Source of the DNA: Bacilli bacterium
GTDB taxonomy: Bacteria; Bacillota_I; Bacilli_A; RFN20; CAG-826
Direction: 5' to 3'
Assembly (NCBI GenBank): GCA_016298185.1
Contig: JAEDDA010000012.1
Coordinates: forward strand, 1 to 31,696
Length of the DNA: 31,696 nucleotides
The translations under genes and the position numbers were made by a program. Numbering within the stretch: position 1 is the stretch's first letter; each line of letters starts with the position of its first letter. This document shows positions 31,684 through 31,696 of this stretch, one piece after another. The notes under the pieces were generated by a model. That model saw only the letters and a list, made by a program, of their open reading frames with translations. It was not told the origin of the DNA and did no database searches.

Positions 31684-31696
31684 AATATATTTTCTT

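Noticed and set aside
1..31696. Mycoplasma-type code (TGA = Trp)
   Set aside because: Several genes (AraC regulator, galM, MFS transporter) end at TGA in places fixed by a terminator or by overlapping conserved starts, and Trp is encoded by TGG.

Overview
The window is AT-rich (roughly one third G+C by eye), densely coded on both strands, and uses TGA as a stop. The AraC gene, galM and the MFS gene all end in TGA, and the AraC TGA is followed directly by a terminator, so this is not the Mycoplasma/Spiroplasma code. Strong purine Shine-Dalgarno (SD) sites, intrinsic terminators with U-tracts, an MsmR-like AraC regulator, a ROK glucokinase, and GPH, GH36 and GH13 proteins all suggest a low-GC Firmicutes/Bacilli-type gut bacterium, possibly an uncultured Erysipelotrichia- or Mollicutes-related lineage. 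That placement is inference. I saw no tRNA, rRNA, CRISPR array, insertion sequence or phage gene. No gene-free stretch exceeds 300 bases; the longest are about 3199-3471 and 22909-23176.

Region 1 (1-3200) is unrelated housekeeping or accessory content: a YhhN/lysoplasmalogenase-type membrane protein, a protein made of two fused GNAT acetyltransferase domains, and a convergent ArsB-type ion transporter.

Region 2 (3472-21684) is a large oligosaccharide-utilisation locus. It holds an MsmR-like AraC regulator, a ROK glucokinase, an unidentified membrane protein, an MFS transporter overlapping a GH2 glycosidase, galM-galK-membrane protein, a GPH symporter followed by an unrecognised GT-B-like protein, a second GH2, and a GH36 alpha-galactosidase overlapping a GH13 oligo-1,6-glucosidase-type enzyme. 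Together these could import alpha- and beta-galactosides and raffinose- or isomalto-type oligosaccharides, cleave them, epimerise and phosphorylate galactose, and phosphorylate glucose. galT and galE are not in this window. glyA follows the GH13 gene in the same direction.

Region 3 (22909-31696) is mixed metabolism: a flavin-reductase-like protein with an unusual C-terminal domain, a small membrane protein, a nucleoside hydrolase-ribokinase operon, a DUF3810-type membrane metallopeptidase followed by a miniature rubredoxin and a 43-residue membrane peptide, peptidase T, a kinase-like protein joined to PRPP synthetase, two small membrane peptides, and an MntP manganese exporter. Nucleoside hydrolase, ribokinase and PRPP synthetase form a plausible nucleoside-to-ribose-5-phosphate-to-PRPP salvage route.

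The points most worth a second look are the GT-B-like gene beside the GPH transporter, the Asn-to-Asp change beside the catalytic Glu of the larger GH2, a GC-rich inverted repeat at 5361-5400, the miniature rubredoxin with its sorting-signal-like neighbour, the flavin-reductase/PCP_red-like fusion, a + strand terminator inside the end of the convergent ribokinase gene, and several first-in-operon genes that lack an SD and have a -10-like box 6-10 nt before the start codon.
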